Shown here piece after piece: positions 41,134 through 41,623 of a stretch of DNA of 41,623 bases. The position numbers and the translations under genes were made by a program. The notes under the pieces were generated by a model that saw nothing but the letters and a program-made list of their open reading frames with translations, was not told where the DNA came from and did not search any database. Source of the DNA: an uncultured Cytophagaceae bacterium (GTDB taxonomy: Bacteria; Bacteroidota; Bacteroidia; Cytophagales; Spirosomataceae); contig CAIUGL010000068.1 in the NCBI GenBank assembly GCA_903898715.1, positions 1 through 41,623 of the forward strand, written 5' to 3'. Position 1 is the stretch's first letter. The number at the start of each line of letters is the position of its first letter.

Positions 41134-41623
41134 ATGAAGACGTTATTTTTAGTAGTACTTTCTTGTTTAATTGTTTATTCGGGGCAAGCGGCCCCTAAAA
41201 AGAGCCAACGGGTTTTGGTGTATACCAAAAACGGTCCCGGCTATGTACATGACAATATTGCGTCAGCGGTGGCATGTTTCCAAGGATTAGGAAAGGCGCA
41301 TCAAATTCAAGTGGACGTTTCAGATGATCCAGCTGTTTTTACGGAGGAGAATTTAGCGAAATACCAAGCCTTGATTTTTACGAGTACAAACAATAATGTA
41401 TTTAATTCGGATGAACAGCGATTGGCGTTTCGGCATTATGTGGAGGCCGGCGGTGGTTTTGTGGGGGTACATTCCGTGACGGGCACTGAGCGTAATTGGC
41501 CATGGTTTAAGATGATGATTGGTGAAACATTTTCATGGCATGCCAAATTTCAGCCATTTCGGATTTTGAATATTCAGTCAGGTCATCCATCGATGCAAGG
41601 CGTTCCAGTGCGTTGGGAAAAGG
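41134..41623 (+). CDS. ThuA-domain protein (N-terminal part, cut by window end)
   Basis: It starts with ATG at 41134, 4 nt after the M28 stop, and stays open to the window end (~163 residues seen). The signal peptide ends near YSGQAAP. The rest matches the ThuA (trehalose-utilisation-like, glutamine-amidotransferase-like fold) domain: RVLVYTKNGPGYVHDNIASA, then LIFTSTNNNVFNSDEQRLAF and VEAGGGFVGVHSVTGTE. Family knowledge: ThuA-like domains occur in carbohydrate catabolism proteins of Bacteroidota, with roles only partly known. The C-terminal end and any extra domains lie outside the window. Confidence 0.85.
   Translation, partial: MKTLFLVVLSCLIVYSGQAAPKKSQRVLVYTKNGPGYVHDNIASAVACFQGLGKAHQIQVDVSDDPAVFTEENLAKYQALIFTSTNNNVFNSDEQRLAFRHYVEAGGGFVGVHSVTGTERNWPWFKMMIGETFSWHAKFQPFRILNIQSGHPSMQGVPVRWEK

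Overview
The window is chromosomal DNA of a member of the Bacteroidota, most likely order Cytophagales (inference). Four things point there. The primary sigma factor is short (287 aa) and lacks region 1.1. Several genes are preceded by the Bacteroidota promoter pattern TTTG, 19-20 nt, TAnnTTTG, and no Shine-Dalgarno-like leaders stand out. There is an HU-CCDC81/SPOR protein. Base composition is AT-rich. No phage, insertion sequence, CRISPR array or resistance island was seen. Most genes are core metabolism or envelope genes, so the unusual material is in the spaces between them.

Layout. 1-4.9 kb (+): the C-terminal end of a LacI-type regulator, gyrA, and a secreted TPR/coiled-coil protein. 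5.0-7.7 kb (-): an operon of a MazG-like pyrophosphohydrolase, a response regulator and a sensor kinase, with a heptad-repeat/palindrome element behind the kinase. 7.67-7.86 kb: an AT-rich spacer with four exact TTATCCACA boxes and three near matches, a candidate oriC. 7.9-10.1 kb (-): an XRE regulator with an operator-like palindrome on its own promoter, a CvfB-like S1 protein, and dapD. 10.6-11.6 kb (+): gap. 11.7-20.1 kb (-): a tight six-gene operon, read as large TPR protein, outer-membrane barrel, HU-CCDC81/SPOR protein, TonB-like protein, folC, trmB. 20.3-25.2 kb: an M61 peptidase (+), a coupled cyclophilin plus 78-aa protein (-), a TPR lipoprotein (+), and menD (-). 25.2-30.5 kb (-): START-like protein, LptF/LptG-type permease, rpsO, pnp, rpoD. 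30.6-32.2 kb: tRNA-Met, a dCMP deaminase and a SlyD-like isomerase, whose three spacers are each filled by 7-bp-period repeat arrays. 32.2-34.2 kb: holA (+), a BatE-like TPR/SH3 membrane protein (-), and tRNA-Lys behind a hairpin-rich leader. 34.3-41.6 kb: a DUF3817 protein, an Alr4036-like flavoprotein, an FG-GAP lipoprotein, a penicillin-acylase-family hydrolase coupled to a DUF4197 protein, an M28 peptidase, and a ThuA-domain protein cut by the window end.

How the genes fit together. rpsO-pnp-rpoD is an expression and RNA-decay block with hairpins in the gaps. The six-gene operon appears to place an outer-membrane barrel, a periplasmic TPR scaffold, an inner-membrane TonB-like protein and a membrane-spanning HU/SPOR protein under one transcript.

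The most novel signal is the heptad-array family. Units of exactly 7 bp (consensus RGACGTT in three arrays, AGTARTC in a fourth) occur either as inverted arms or next to a conserved palindrome (TGTAGAGACGCGATAC...). In places they overlap stop codons or flank a promoter. I know of no named family for them.
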